Source: Pseudomonadota bacterium
GTDB taxonomy: Bacteria > Pseudomonadota > Alphaproteobacteria > Rhizobiales > Beijerinckiaceae
NCBI GenBank assembly: GCA_023386115.1
Contig: JAEWKL010000168.1
Location: 1 to 14,412 of the forward strand
Direction: 5' to 3'
Length of the DNA: 14,412 nt
Part shown: one piece after another, positions 6,003 through 13,487 of the stretch
Numbering within the stretch: position 1 is the first letter of the stretch
Layout of the letters: each line of letters opens with the position of its first letter
Made by a program: the position numbers and the translations under genes
The notes under the pieces: model-generated
Databases searched by the model: none
What the model saw: only the letters and a program-made list of their open reading frames with translations
What the model was told of the DNA's origin: nothing

Positions 6003-6748
6003 CTACCTTCCTCCGGCGACTCGCCTCCTGCAACGCCTCTCGCTCCTTCCCCGCGCCTCGCTCTCATCGAACCGCTTTAGCCGCGCGAGAGCATCCACTG
6101 CGAGGAAGGAGACCATCCAGACATCGGCCGCATGGGTCGCCAGAATGTCAGGCCCGAAGCTCACCAGTGACACACCATGAGCCGCCGCCACGGCGACCGC
6201 CGTGTAGTGGGCTGGCTGGCTCGGCTCCCCCCGCCAGCCTGGTGCAGGCCGACCGGCACACAGTGGCAGCATCAATCGCCACCGGCAGGTGAGACAGTTA
6301 GGGCAGACCAGTCGTGCGGTCGAGGATGACACGAATTCCAAGATGGCAGCCAGGACGGACAATGGGCGAGGCGCCGCGGACCACTCCAGGTTCGCGAGAG
6401 GGTCTGCCGCGATCCGGCGCCAGTCCTCGGCCCACGCATCATCAAGCCGATGTGCTCCAACTCGTCCTCCGCCTCATTGCCGAGGAAGGCCCATAGGTGG
6501 CCGCGAGCCACCCGCCGGACCCGCCTTCGAATGCCGCGGGCTTGCCCCCGAAGAGGAGGAGACCCCGGGCCAAGTCATCCCCCCTGCGTCGCCATCGCTG
6601 GCCCGAACTGCGCGACGGCGAGCGGCGACAGGTAGCGGTCCAGGCGCGACCAGGGCGAGATGCCGGGGAGGTCGATCCACCGCCGGCCGGCTTCCAGGAC
6701 ACCCTTAAACACCGCGCGGTCGACTACCATGGTTGGTGTGCCGGCCAC
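6003..6748 (-). pseudogene. Decayed protein-coding gene with several frameshifts, unknown family
   Basis: Protein-like sequence can be followed on the minus strand only by changing frame. From a GTG at 6748 (or ATG at 6730) the frame reads RRWIDLPGISPWSRLDRYLS and FGPAMATQG, then stops at a run of six G (6579-6584 on the plus strand). A second frame continues DDLARGLLLFGGKPAAFEGG. The first frame resumes with ARGHLWAFLGNEAEDELEHI. A third frame carries DDAWAEDWRRIAADPLANLE and runs to the stop at 6003, including VCPNCLTC and a helical end (FLAVDALARLKRFDESEAR). I recognise no family. Sequencing error in the G run could explain one shift but not all. Confidence 0.42.
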
Positions 6749-7021
6749 TCAAAACTCTGCCCACCTCGTGCCATGCCGCGGCAGGCCCGCACCCGCCTCG
6801 CTACCACCATGCTGACACCGGACCCACCACCAACGCCTTTTGTCCGCATGAGTATGGCCCTACGGACGGCCGGAACAACGAACGGACCTCGGAGCGCCGC
6901 GCCTACGATCCGCTAGAGGTGGAACCCAACTCGGCTTGCAATGCCGTTAGGAGCCGCGAACCGTTCCGCACGTGATGGCCTGTGCTACAGGGGAAGCTCG
7001 CCTCCAACTGGGTCTCGTCTC
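6749..7021. other. Intergenic region upstream of the ParD-like/HWE kinase operon
   Basis: No gene is supported. Frames crossing it are Pro/Arg/Thr-rich. It should carry the promoter of the 7022-9939 operon. A GGAAC at 6921 and CGTT at 6945 resemble the boxes of an EcfG-type stress promoter, but the 19-base spacer is longer than the usual 16-17, so it is not called. Confidence 0.35.
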
Positions 7022-7210
7022 ATGCCCCGTCGCGTCGCCCAGAACATATCCCTTCCCCCCGAGCACGCGGCGTTCATTGCCGCGCAGGTCGCTTCCGGGC
7101 GTTATGCCGGGGTCAGCGACGTGGTGCGTGCAGCGCTGAACATCTTGGCGGCGCGTAAGCCTCCGCGCGGAGGCGCGAACGAGGCCGAAGCCGGTCGTTC
7201 CAATGACTGA
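7022..7210 (+). CDS. ParD-like ribbon-helix-helix protein (orphan antitoxin-type)
   Basis: 62-aa protein whose residues 6-45 match the ParD/CopG ribbon-helix-helix fold: a beta strand (QNISLPPEH), helix 1 (AAFIAAQVASGRY), then GVSDVVRAALNIL as helix 2. The hallmark SGRY-x-x-xS-[ED]VVR pattern is clear. ParD antitoxins are usually 80-90 aa, with a C-terminal tail that wraps the ParE toxin; here the tail is short and basic/Gly-rich and no parE follows. Its last 8 bases overlap the kinase gene (ATGACTGA), so the two are translationally coupled. It is probably a DNA-binding autoregulator of this signalling operon; a solo or relic antitoxin is the alternative. The ATG at 7022 has no strong Shine-Dalgarno. 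Confidence 0.75.
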   Translation: MPRRVAQNISLPPEHAAFIAAQVASGRYAGVSDVVRAALNILAARKPPRGGANEAEAGRSND

Positions 7211-9551
7211 TCCGACTGCCTCGATGGCCGACCCCGCCGGTTCGAACACCGAAGCGGATCGCCTCTCCGCGCTCGGCGGCTACGCTATCCTGGACACCCC
7301 CCGCGAGCGGGATTTCGACGAGATCGCCGCACTCGCCTCGGCAATCTGTGGCACGCCGATCGCGGTCGTGAACCTCATCGGCGACGGCCGTCAGTTCTTC
7401 AAAGCCGAGGTCGGTCTAGGCGTCCGAGAGACACCGCTCGACAGCTCGTTTTGTGCCCGTGCCATCCTGGAGGAAGACTTCCTCCTCGTTCCCGACGCCA
7501 CGAAGGATCCGCGGTTCGACTGTAATCCGCTGGTCATCGGCGAGCCCCGCATCAGGTTCTATGCCGGTGCGCTGCTCAAGACCGCCGAGGGCCACGCCAT
7601 CGGCACGGTCTGCGCACTTGATTACCAGCCACGCGATCTGACCGCCGTTCAGCAGCAGACCCTGCGCGTCCTCGCCCGCCAGGTCATGACCCAGCTCGAA
7701 CTGCGGCGTGCCCTGAAAGAGCGCCGTGAGGAGGCTGCGTTCATGCATAGCGTCCTCGCCTCCTCTGCCGATTGCATCAAGGTCCTCGACCTGCAGGACC
7801 GCCTCACCTTCATGACCGAAGGCGGCAAGCGCGTGATGGAGGTCAGCGACTTCAACGCCATCCGCGGCTGCCCCTGGCCCGACTTCTGGCAAGGCCAGGG
7901 CAACGCGGACGCGAAGGCGGCACTCGCCACGGCCAAGGCAGGAGGCATCGGCCGCTTTCAGGGCGAAGCTGATACCATGGCGGGCAACTCGCGCTGGTGG
8001 GACGTCCAGGTCACGCCGATCCTGGATGCGCAGGGGGCTCCCGAGCGGCTGCTGTCGGTGTCGCGGGACATCACGCGCCAGAAGGATGCCGAACGGGCTG
8101 TTGCGGCCAGCGAGGATCGCTGGCGCAGCCTTTTCGCCACCATGCAGGAGGGGTTCTTCTCCGGCGAGATCGTGCGGGATGCCCAGGGCCGCCCGGTCGA
8201 TTTGCGCTTCCTGGAGGTCAACCCCGCGTTTGAAACCCAGTCGAGCCTGCCGGTGAACCACACTACGGGCCGCACCCTCCGCGAGGTGATCCCGACTATC
8301 CCGCAATGGCTGATCGACATCTACGCGTGCATCGTCGACACGGGCGAGCCCGCCACGTTCGAGGTCGACGTCCCCGCCCTTGGCCGCACCTTCGAGGCGC
8401 GCGGCAACAAGGAGGAAGGCCAGCGGCTCGCGGTCCTGTTCTTCGACGTCACCGAGCGCAAGCAGGCCGAAGAACGTCGCAACGCCATGATCGAGCTGGG
8501 CGACCGGCTGCGCGACGTTACCAATCGGATGGAGATCGGACCGATCGCCGCCGAGATCCTCGCCCGAACCCTCGGCCTCAGCCATGCGGGGTACGGCAGC
8601 GCGGACCCGGCGCGGGAGATCGTCACCATCGACCATGACCACGCGGCCGAGGGCGTCGCGAGCCTGGTCGGCGTTTACGCGTTCCGCGACTACGGGTCGT
8701 ATATCGACGATCTCAAGGCCGGCTGCCCAGTGTTCGTCGCCGACACCATGAATGACCCTCGCACGGCGGCCAGTGGCGCCGCGCTCGCTGCGCTCGGCAG
8801 TCGTTCCTTGGCTAATCTCCCCCTGATGGAGAACGACCGCTTCGTCACCCTGTTCTTTGCCCTCAAAGCCCAGCCGCACGCCTGGACGCTCGAGGAGAAG
8901 GCCTTCCTGCGCAACGTTGCCGACCGCACGCGCGCCGCGATCGCACGGCTGGAGGCGGAGGAGCAGCAGCGCGTCCTGAACCAGGAACTCAGCCATCGCA
9001 TGAAGAACATGCTGGCGATGGTCCTCTCCATCGCCACCCAGACCTTGCGCTCGGTGCCCGACCAGGCGCCGGTCGAGGCCTTCGAGCAACGCATCCACGC
9101 GCTGTCGGCAGCTCACGACGTGTTGCTTCAGGAGGAATGGGCTTCGGCCCCGCTCGAAGCGGTCGCCGGCGCGGTGCTGAGCAACTTCGCACAACGCACC
9201 AGGCTCAAGGTCTCTGGGCCTCAGGTCTCGCTTGGACCGCGAGCGACCCTATCTGTCTCGCTTCTCCTGCACGAACTCGCGACGAACGCCGCCAAGTACG
9301 GTGCGCTCTCGAACAGCGAGGGCCTGGTCGGTGTGACCTGGCGTGTCGACGGTGCTGGTGACGAGGAGGACTTGGTGCTGGACTGGGAGGAGAGCGGCGG
9401 CCCGCCGGTGAAGGAGCCCGCCCGACGGGGCTTCGGATCGCGCCTGATCCGCATGGGGCTTGTCGGAGCGGGCGATGTCGACCTCCACTACCCGCCGTCT
9501 GGCTTTCGGGCCGAGATGCGTGCGCCCCTCGCGCAGATCCATCAGTCCTGA
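7203..9551 (+). CDS. HWE-family sensor histidine kinase, GAF-PAS-PAS-GAF
   Basis: 782-aa hybrid-sensor-type kinase without membrane segments, so a cytoplasmic sensor. Residues ~20-170 are a GAF domain (ending HAIGTVCALD). A first PAS spans ~178-300 (closing LLSVSRDITRQKDAER) and a second ~303-422 (closing LFFDVTERKQAEE). A second GAF is at ~425-585. The catalytic part is HWE type: phospho-acceptor His598 in LNQELSHRMKNMLAMVLSIA, N box HELATNAAKYGALS (His690, Asn695), the Trp-Glu signature LDWEES (728-729) and the glycine box GFGSRLI (743-745). It autophosphorylates from ATP and most likely passes phosphate to the receiver encoded immediately downstream. GAF and PAS inputs suggest a small-molecule, redox or light signal; no Cys of a typical LOV motif is evident. 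The start overlaps the ParD-like gene. Confidence 0.95.
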   Translation: MTDPTASMADPAGSNTEADRLSALGGYAILDTPRERDFDEIAALASAICGTPIAVVNLIGDGRQFFKAEVGLGVRETPLDSSFCARAILEEDFLLVPDATKDPRFDCNPLVIGEPRIRFYAGALLKTAEGHAIGTVCALDYQPRDLTAVQQQTLRVLARQVMTQLELRRALKERREEAAFMHSVLASSADCIKVLDLQDRLTFMTEGGKRVMEVSDFNAIRGCPWPDFWQGQGNADAKAALATAKAGGIGRFQGEADTMAGNSRWWDVQVTPILDAQGAPERLLSVSRDITRQKDAERAVAASEDRWRSLFATMQEGFFSGEIVRDAQGRPVDLRFLEVNPAFETQSSLPVNHTTGRTLREVIPTIPQWLIDIYACIVDTGEPATFEVDVPALGRTFEARGNKEEGQRLAVLFFDVTERKQAEERRNAMIELGDRLRDVTNRMEIGPIAAEILARTLGLSHAGYGSADPAREIVTIDHDHAAEGVASLVGVYAFRDYGSYIDDLKAGCPVFVADTMNDPRTAASGAALAALGSRSLANLPLMENDRFVTLFFALKAQPHAWTLEEKAFLRNVADRTRAAIARLEAEEQQRVLNQELSHRMKNMLAMVLSIATQTLRSVPDQAPVEAFEQRIHALSAAHDVLLQEEWASAPLEAVAGAVLSNFAQRTRLKVSGPQVSLGPRATLSVSLLLHELATNAAKYGALSNSEGLVGVTWRVDGAGDEEDLVLDWEESGGPPVKEPARRGFGSRLIRMGLVGAGDVDLHYPPSGFRAEMRAPLAQIHQS

Positions 9552-9555
9552 GGAG
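9551..9555 (+). promoter_or_regulatory. Ribosome-binding site at the kinase/response-regulator junction
   Basis: AGGAG begins at the last base of the kinase stop codon (TGA, 9549-9551) and lies six bases before a TTG start at 9562. This supports the TTG start and translational coupling of the regulator to the kinase; the nearest in-frame ATGs lie within the kinase gene or inside the receiver domain. Confidence 0.75.
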
Positions 9556-9561
9556 CACACG

Positions 9562-9939
9562 TTGAGTCAGTCGAAGCCGCCGGCCTCGCCGGTCATCCTC
9601 GTGGTCGAAGACGAGCCGTTGCAGCGCCTCATGGCGATTGATCTCGTCGAGCGGGCCGGCTTCGAGGCAGTCGAGGCGGGCAGCGCCGATGAGGCGGTTC
9701 GCATCCTGGAGAGTCGGCTCGACATCTGCGTGGTATTCACAGACATCGACATGCCTGGCGGGGTGGACGGGATGCGGCTCGCCACGATGATCCGAGATCG
9801 CTGGCCGCCGATCGAACTCATCATCATCTCAGGCAAGCACCGGCTGGGCATAGAGGGTATCCCGGCGCGTAGTGCGTTCTTCTCCAAGCCTTACAAGAGG
9901 GACGAGGTGATGGCCGCGATGCGAAGGTTCGCCGCCTAA
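9562..9939 (+). CDS. Single-domain response regulator, partner of the HWE kinase
   Basis: 125-aa stand-alone receiver. It has the acidic pair Glu16/Asp17 (VVEDEP), phospho-acceptor Asp61 (VFTDIDMPGG), Ser90 in the switch position (IIISGK), Lys109 (FSKPYK) and no output domain. It is the last gene of the ParD-like/kinase/regulator operon and the obvious phosphate acceptor of the kinase at 7203-9551. Single-domain receivers paired with HWE kinases act through protein-protein contact or as phosphate sinks, for example feeding general stress circuits in alphaproteobacteria; which applies here is not visible. The start is TTG, selected from the Shine-Dalgarno and because the receiver fold begins a few residues later. 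Confidence 0.92.
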   Translation: MSQSKPPASPVILVVEDEPLQRLMAIDLVERAGFEAVEAGSADEAVRILESRLDICVVFTDIDMPGGVDGMRLATMIRDRWPPIELIIISGKHRLGIEGIPARSAFFSKPYKRDEVMAAMRRFAA

Positions 9940-10821
9940 GCACATGGCTGGAAGCAGACGGAGCGAACTCCCAAACGACAATCAAAAGCCGTTAGGGTGT
10001 GCCGTAGCGGGCACCGCCGCAGCACGCGAAGGCGGCGTCTGCAAGGGTAGGTTCAGCCCAACGGACGCCTCACCCAGCGAACGGCACCCGAACGGACAGC
10101 GCGGCGGTGCTACATGGTCGGGCGTTCCAACGAGGCCTGCCATAATGGACTGTGGCCAGTGCGACTCATGGATGGTCGCCGCCGCTGAGGATCGGTCACG
10201 GCCCTTCGAGCTGGATCCGGCGCTTCTGGTTCCATACGCCTCTTGCGCGACCGGGCGCGGAGGCTTTGCCGTAGCGCAACCAGCGAAGCCTGAAGGTCCG
10301 ATCACGGCCTACGAGCGGCCATTCGGACGACACGGACCGAAGGTCTGCAACTGGCGCACAGCCGAGCAAGCTGAATGCGAGCACCTGACCTGAAGCAGAC
10401 ACCCGAACCGCCGCCACTGAACGACCGCATGGGATCGGGAGCGGCGATTCGGCGCCTGCCGACCCACTGCAGCCGCGTTGCGTGCCTCGGCCCGTTCGAT
10501 CCAATGCCTCAGCCAGCCTCGCAGGAGATAGATTATGACGGCGGTCTCGCTCGCCGGAGGTCCACGCCGTCCGCTCAGCAATGCTTTAGGAAGATCGCTT
10601 CAAATGCCCCGATTACGTGGTTCGGCATCGTGGTGGGACCGTTTGGCCTCGGCAGAGTCTAACATGCGGCCGCTCTCGCGTCGTTTGCGCATCGATATCT
10701 GGTCGTCGAGCCGCGGCTCATCACGACGTCGCCAGTGACGACGTGAGCATGGAGTCACGGCTCGACGCCCCGCAGATGGCTACGGCGTCGACAAGATCCG
10801 TCCGCTTCCGGGCGCGTGGAC
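9940..10821. other. Gene-poor region, 882 bases
   Basis: Open frames on both strands (for example 9944-10393 plus, 9982-10305 minus, 10309-10581 minus) have low-complexity, Pro/Ser/Arg/Gly-rich translations with no motif, and none has a credible start site; I treat them as non-coding. Short words recur (CGAACGG at 10078 and 10089, and related CGGAC units to about 10345), resembling the degenerate intergenic filler I recall from Methylobacterium. A nested inverted repeat lies at 10705-10766. No tRNA, rRNA or insertion-sequence end was recognised. Confidence 0.5.
10705..10766. repeat. Nested inverted repeat
   Basis: Outer arms GTCGAGCCG (10705-10713) and CGGCTCGAC (10758-10766) are perfect complements. 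Inside, CACGACGTC (10722-10730) faces GACGACGTG (10737-10745) with one mismatch and a six-base loop. The left arm also forms a perfect 12-base palindrome, GAGCCGCGGCTC (10708-10719), so alternative pairings are possible. It lies 56-117 bases downstream of the minus-strand gene ending at 10822, where it could protect or end the transcript, but there is no T-tract. Confidence 0.5.
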
Positions 10822-11412
10822 TTATGCGATCTCGCGATCCCGCTTCATCTCTTCCATATCCTGGAAACGGTCGGCGAGGCGGGGATGGGCGCGACTGTTG
10901 TCGGCGGCTCCGATGGCCACCAGAATCTCGTCGGCGGCCGGCGCATCGGGGATCTGGAAGTTGGCGGTGAGGAAGTGGGAGCGCTTACCGGTCTCGCTCT
11001 TGTGGATCATCGGCAGCGAGAGCAGGGCGCCCGGCGCGTTCCGGGTGTTGGTGAAGCTAAGATAGGCGGTGCCGTCGACCGCCTCGCGGAACAGGTTGCC
11101 GAAGCGCAGCGTGTGGATCAGCCCGGAGGCATGCTCGATCTCGCCGTTCGTGCCGACCGCCGCGGCCTTGCCGTAGGCCTCGACCCGGTCGGCCGGCATG
11201 ATCTCGATCAGGCGGCGGGTCAGCTCGGCGCCGAGCCGCGGCGCGATCGCCAGGATCTCCGGCCGCAGATCCTCGACGAAGCCTCGGCCGGCCCAAGGGT
11301 TGCGAAGGACGGCCGCCACGACGACGAAGCGGACGGGCCGCTCGGCGGCCTTCCCGCCCTCGATGTGGGTCTCCTCGACGAAGGTCGCGATCTTGCGCAG
11401 GCCGTAATCCAT
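10822..11412 (-). CDS. Amino acid synthesis family protein (PF06684, DUF1185)
   Basis: 196-aa protein matching the 'amino acid synthesis' family over its whole length, about the family's usual size. Typical stretches are the start (RKIATFVEETHIEGG), AAVLRNPWAGRGFVEDL, EAYGKAAAVGTNGEIEHASG and the end region ADEILVAIGAADNSRAHPR. It is cytoplasmic, with no signal peptide. Despite the name the biochemical role is not established; members often sit in catabolic clusters with flavin-dependent oxidoreductases and amidohydrolases, which is recollection. It is divergent from a PucR-type regulator 89 bases away that probably controls it, and the same locus has a flavin reductase. The start at 11412 has a purine-rich AGGGACGGA about 7-14 bases upstream. 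Confidence 0.88.
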   Translation of the reverse strand: MDYGLRKIATFVEETHIEGGKAAERPVRFVVVAAVLRNPWAGRGFVEDLRPEILAIAPRLGAELTRRLIEIMPADRVEAYGKAAAVGTNGEIEHASGLIHTLRFGNLFREAVDGTAYLSFTNTRNAPGALLSLPMIHKSETGKRSHFLTANFQIPDAPAADEILVAIGAADNSRAHPRLADRFQDMEEMKRDREIA

Positions 11413-11501
11413 GACGTCCGTCCCTCTCGCGATGGTTCGCGCACGGCCAGGACGCTAGCGATGGCGGTGGAGGGCGTCTTCCGTCGGATCGCCGGAAAGT
11501 T
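11413..11501. promoter_or_regulatory. Divergent promoter region between PF06684 gene and PucR-type regulator
   Basis: This 89-base gap must contain both promoters. It includes an inverted repeat TTCCG-N9-CGGAA at 11479-11497, just before the regulator's ATG, that could be an autoregulatory operator or simply overlap the ribosome-binding site (CGGAAAG). No clear -35/-10 pair was found on either strand. Confidence 0.3.
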
Positions 11502-13361
11502 ATGCTCGCCCCTCCGCGCAACGGCGCAGACCTCAAGAACCGGAGCGGGACCGACGTGACCGGCCACACCTCACAGATGCGCTCGTTGAGAGACGTCGCC
11601 AGCCGGATCAACGCGGGCGGCGACCTCGACACCGTGCTGCGCGACCTCATCCGTGCGGCGTGCGAGCACGGCGGCTGGACGCTCGGCGCGATCATGGCGA
11701 TCGATGCAGCCCACGGCGACGCCCATGTAGTGATCCGGCACGATCCGGCCCTGCTCCAGCAGACGCTGGCGGACCGCTGGGAGCTGGCCACCAGCCCGGC
11801 CCTGATCGCCCTGCAGCGCAACGAGCCGGTCTATCTGCGCGACGCGCGCGAGTCGGAGGAGTTCCCCGGATACCGGCGCGAGGCCTTCGAGCGGGACTAC
11901 CGGACCGTCCTGGTGCTGCCGATGAGCTGCTGCGACGCCGAGGGGCGCCCGATGGTGATGAACGTCATCTCGCGCCAGATCGTCGAGGTCTCCGCGGACG
12001 ATCTCGCCTTCATGGGCATGGTCGTGCATCTCGGCAGCATCGCGGTCGAGCGGGAGCATCAGCTGCGCCACGAGCGGCAGACGGCGGACCGCGTGCGCGG
12101 GGCGCTTCGGACCCAGACGTCGCTTCTAGAAGCGGTGCTGTCCGGCAGCTCGACCGAGGATTTGGCGGCGATGCTGGCCGACAGGCTCCCCGATCCGGTG
12201 GTCGTCGTCGATTTCGCCGCCAACCTCCTCGTGGCGAGCCGCTCGCCGGCGCCCGCCACTCTCGACGACGCGGCCTGGCGCGACCGGCTGGACGGCGACG
12301 AGGGCGCCCGGATCGCCGCCGCCGTGCGCGACGCCGTGACGTCCGGGCGGGACGAGGTGCACGGGCTCAGGCTCGGCGAGACGCGGGGTTTCTCGAACCT
12401 GACCGCGTCGGTCGAGGCGCTGAGCGTCGACGGCCAGGCGGTCGGAGGCCTCCTGATCTTCCGGCAGCCGGGGGCCGTGGGCAACGACCTGGAGCGCTTG
12501 CTCCTCGACAGCGTGAAGTTCGCGCTCAGCGTGCAACTGATGCGCAGCGTGATCCGCTTCCGCTTCGAGACCCGGACGCTCACCGAGATTTTCTTCGAGA
12601 TGATCGAGCGGCGCTGGCGCGATGCGGACGACCTCGTCCAACGGGGCCGGCGGCTCGGCCTGGCGATCGGTCGGCCGACGCGCATGATCGTCGTCGACTT
12701 TCCGGATCGAGCCTCGCTCCCGGCCGATTTCGGAGCGGATGCCCACGACGCGGTGACGCGGCCCGTCCGGCAGCTGGCCCTGCGCGCCAGCGTGATCGCG
12801 GTGGGCGGCGGCCTGGTCTGCCTGGTGCAGGAGGAGGCAGGGCGCGAGCGGATCGATCTGCTCGCAAGGCGGATGGCGGAGGCATTGCGCCAGACCTTCC
12901 GGACCGATCCCGTCATCGTCGTCGGCGGCGTCTGCGAGGAGCCGGAGACTTATCCCCGGGAATGGGAGCGGTGCTGGCGGATGATCCGGATCGCGCGCTC
13001 GTTCGGACGCAGCGGCGTTCTGTCGGCCGTCGATTTCGGGCCGATGCCGATGCTGGTCGGCGCGGCGGAATCCGGCGACGTGCGCGGCTTCGTCGAGGGC
13101 GCCGTCGGCGCGGTGATCGAGCACGACCGGACCCATGGCACGCCGTATCTCCAGACGCTCGCCGCCTACCTGCGCGAGGGATGCCGCGCGCAGGCCTGCG
13201 CGAACGCGATGGGGCTGCACGTCACCACTTTGCGCTACCGGCTCGCGCGGATGGAGGAGTTGTTCGGCATCAACCCGGAGACGCCCGATGCGCGGTTCGC
13301 GATCGAGCTCGCGGTCCGATTGCACGATGTCATCGACGCGACACGTCCCGCCTCCGGCTGA
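11502..13361 (+). CDS. PucR/CdaR-type transcriptional regulator with N-terminal GAF domain
   Basis: 619-aa regulator. Residues ~27-185 form a GAF-type sensor (RSLRDVASRINAGGDLDTVL at its start, ending VVHLGSIAVEREHQL). A middle region (~200-350) may be a second sensor-like domain. About 355-520 resembles the CdaR GGDEF-like domain. The C-terminus (549-608) is the PucR helix-turn-helix: TLAAYLREGCRAQACANAMG then LHVTTLRYRLARMEELFGI. PucR proteins activate catabolic genes, often for purines, polyols or other nitrogen and carbon sources, in response to a ligand. Its neighbours are the divergent PF06684 gene and a downstream flavin reductase, both plausible targets. GGAA lies before the ATG at 11502; GTG at 11556 is an alternative since the family-like sequence begins near residue 27. 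Very long frames opposite this gene are GC-bias shadows. Confidence 0.92.
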   Translation: MLAPPRNGADLKNRSGTDVTGHTSQMRSLRDVASRINAGGDLDTVLRDLIRAACEHGGWTLGAIMAIDAAHGDAHVVIRHDPALLQQTLADRWELATSPALIALQRNEPVYLRDARESEEFPGYRREAFERDYRTVLVLPMSCCDAEGRPMVMNVISRQIVEVSADDLAFMGMVVHLGSIAVEREHQLRHERQTADRVRGALRTQTSLLEAVLSGSSTEDLAAMLADRLPDPVVVVDFAANLLVASRSPAPATLDDAAWRDRLDGDEGARIAAAVRDAVTSGRDEVHGLRLGETRGFSNLTASVEALSVDGQAVGGLLIFRQPGAVGNDLERLLLDSVKFALSVQLMRSVIRFRFETRTLTEIFFEMIERRWRDADDLVQRGRRLGLAIGRPTRMIVVDFPDRASLPADFGADAHDAVTRPVRQLALRASVIAVGGGLVCLVQEEAGRERIDLLARRMAEALRQTFRTDPVIVVGGVCEEPETYPREWERCWRMIRIARSFGRSGVLSAVDFGPMPMLVGAAESGDVRGFVEGAVGAVIEHDRTHGTPYLQTLAAYLREGCRAQACANAMGLHVTTLRYRLARMEELFGINPETPDARFAIELAVRLHDVIDATRPASG

Positions 13362-13383
13362 CCGCTCCCGGATTTCCTCTCTT

Positions 13384-13401
13384 CCGGACAAACATATCCG
13401 G
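13384..13401. promoter_or_regulatory. Inverted repeat upstream of the flavin reductase gene
   Basis: CCGGA-N8-TCCGG in the 126-base gap between the regulator and the flavin reductase, in a locally AT-richer patch. It is a candidate operator. Its arms share the CCGGA/TCCGG core with the TTCCG/CGGAA dyad at 11479-11497, but the phase and spacing differ, so a common protein is only a suggestion. Confidence 0.25.
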
Positions 13402-13487
13402 CAATCGACCTCCTTTCCGCAGGAAGCCAACCGGATGCACGGAGCGTAGACCTGACGCGTCGATCCCGCTCGGTCGAGGTGAGGCGC

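Noticed and set aside
6921..6948. GGAAC and CGTT boxes resembling an EcfG-type general stress promoter upstream of the ParD-like/kinase operon
   Set aside because: The spacer is 19 bases, longer than the usual 16-17, so chance is likely. Transcript start mapping would settle it.
7022..7210. A functional ParD-ParE toxin-antitoxin module
   Set aside because: No ParE-like ORF lies on either side; the overlapping downstream gene is a histidine kinase and the antitoxin tail is short.
7416..9194. 592-aa minus-strand frame opposite the histidine kinase
   Set aside because: No motif, and the kinase domains on the plus strand are unambiguous.
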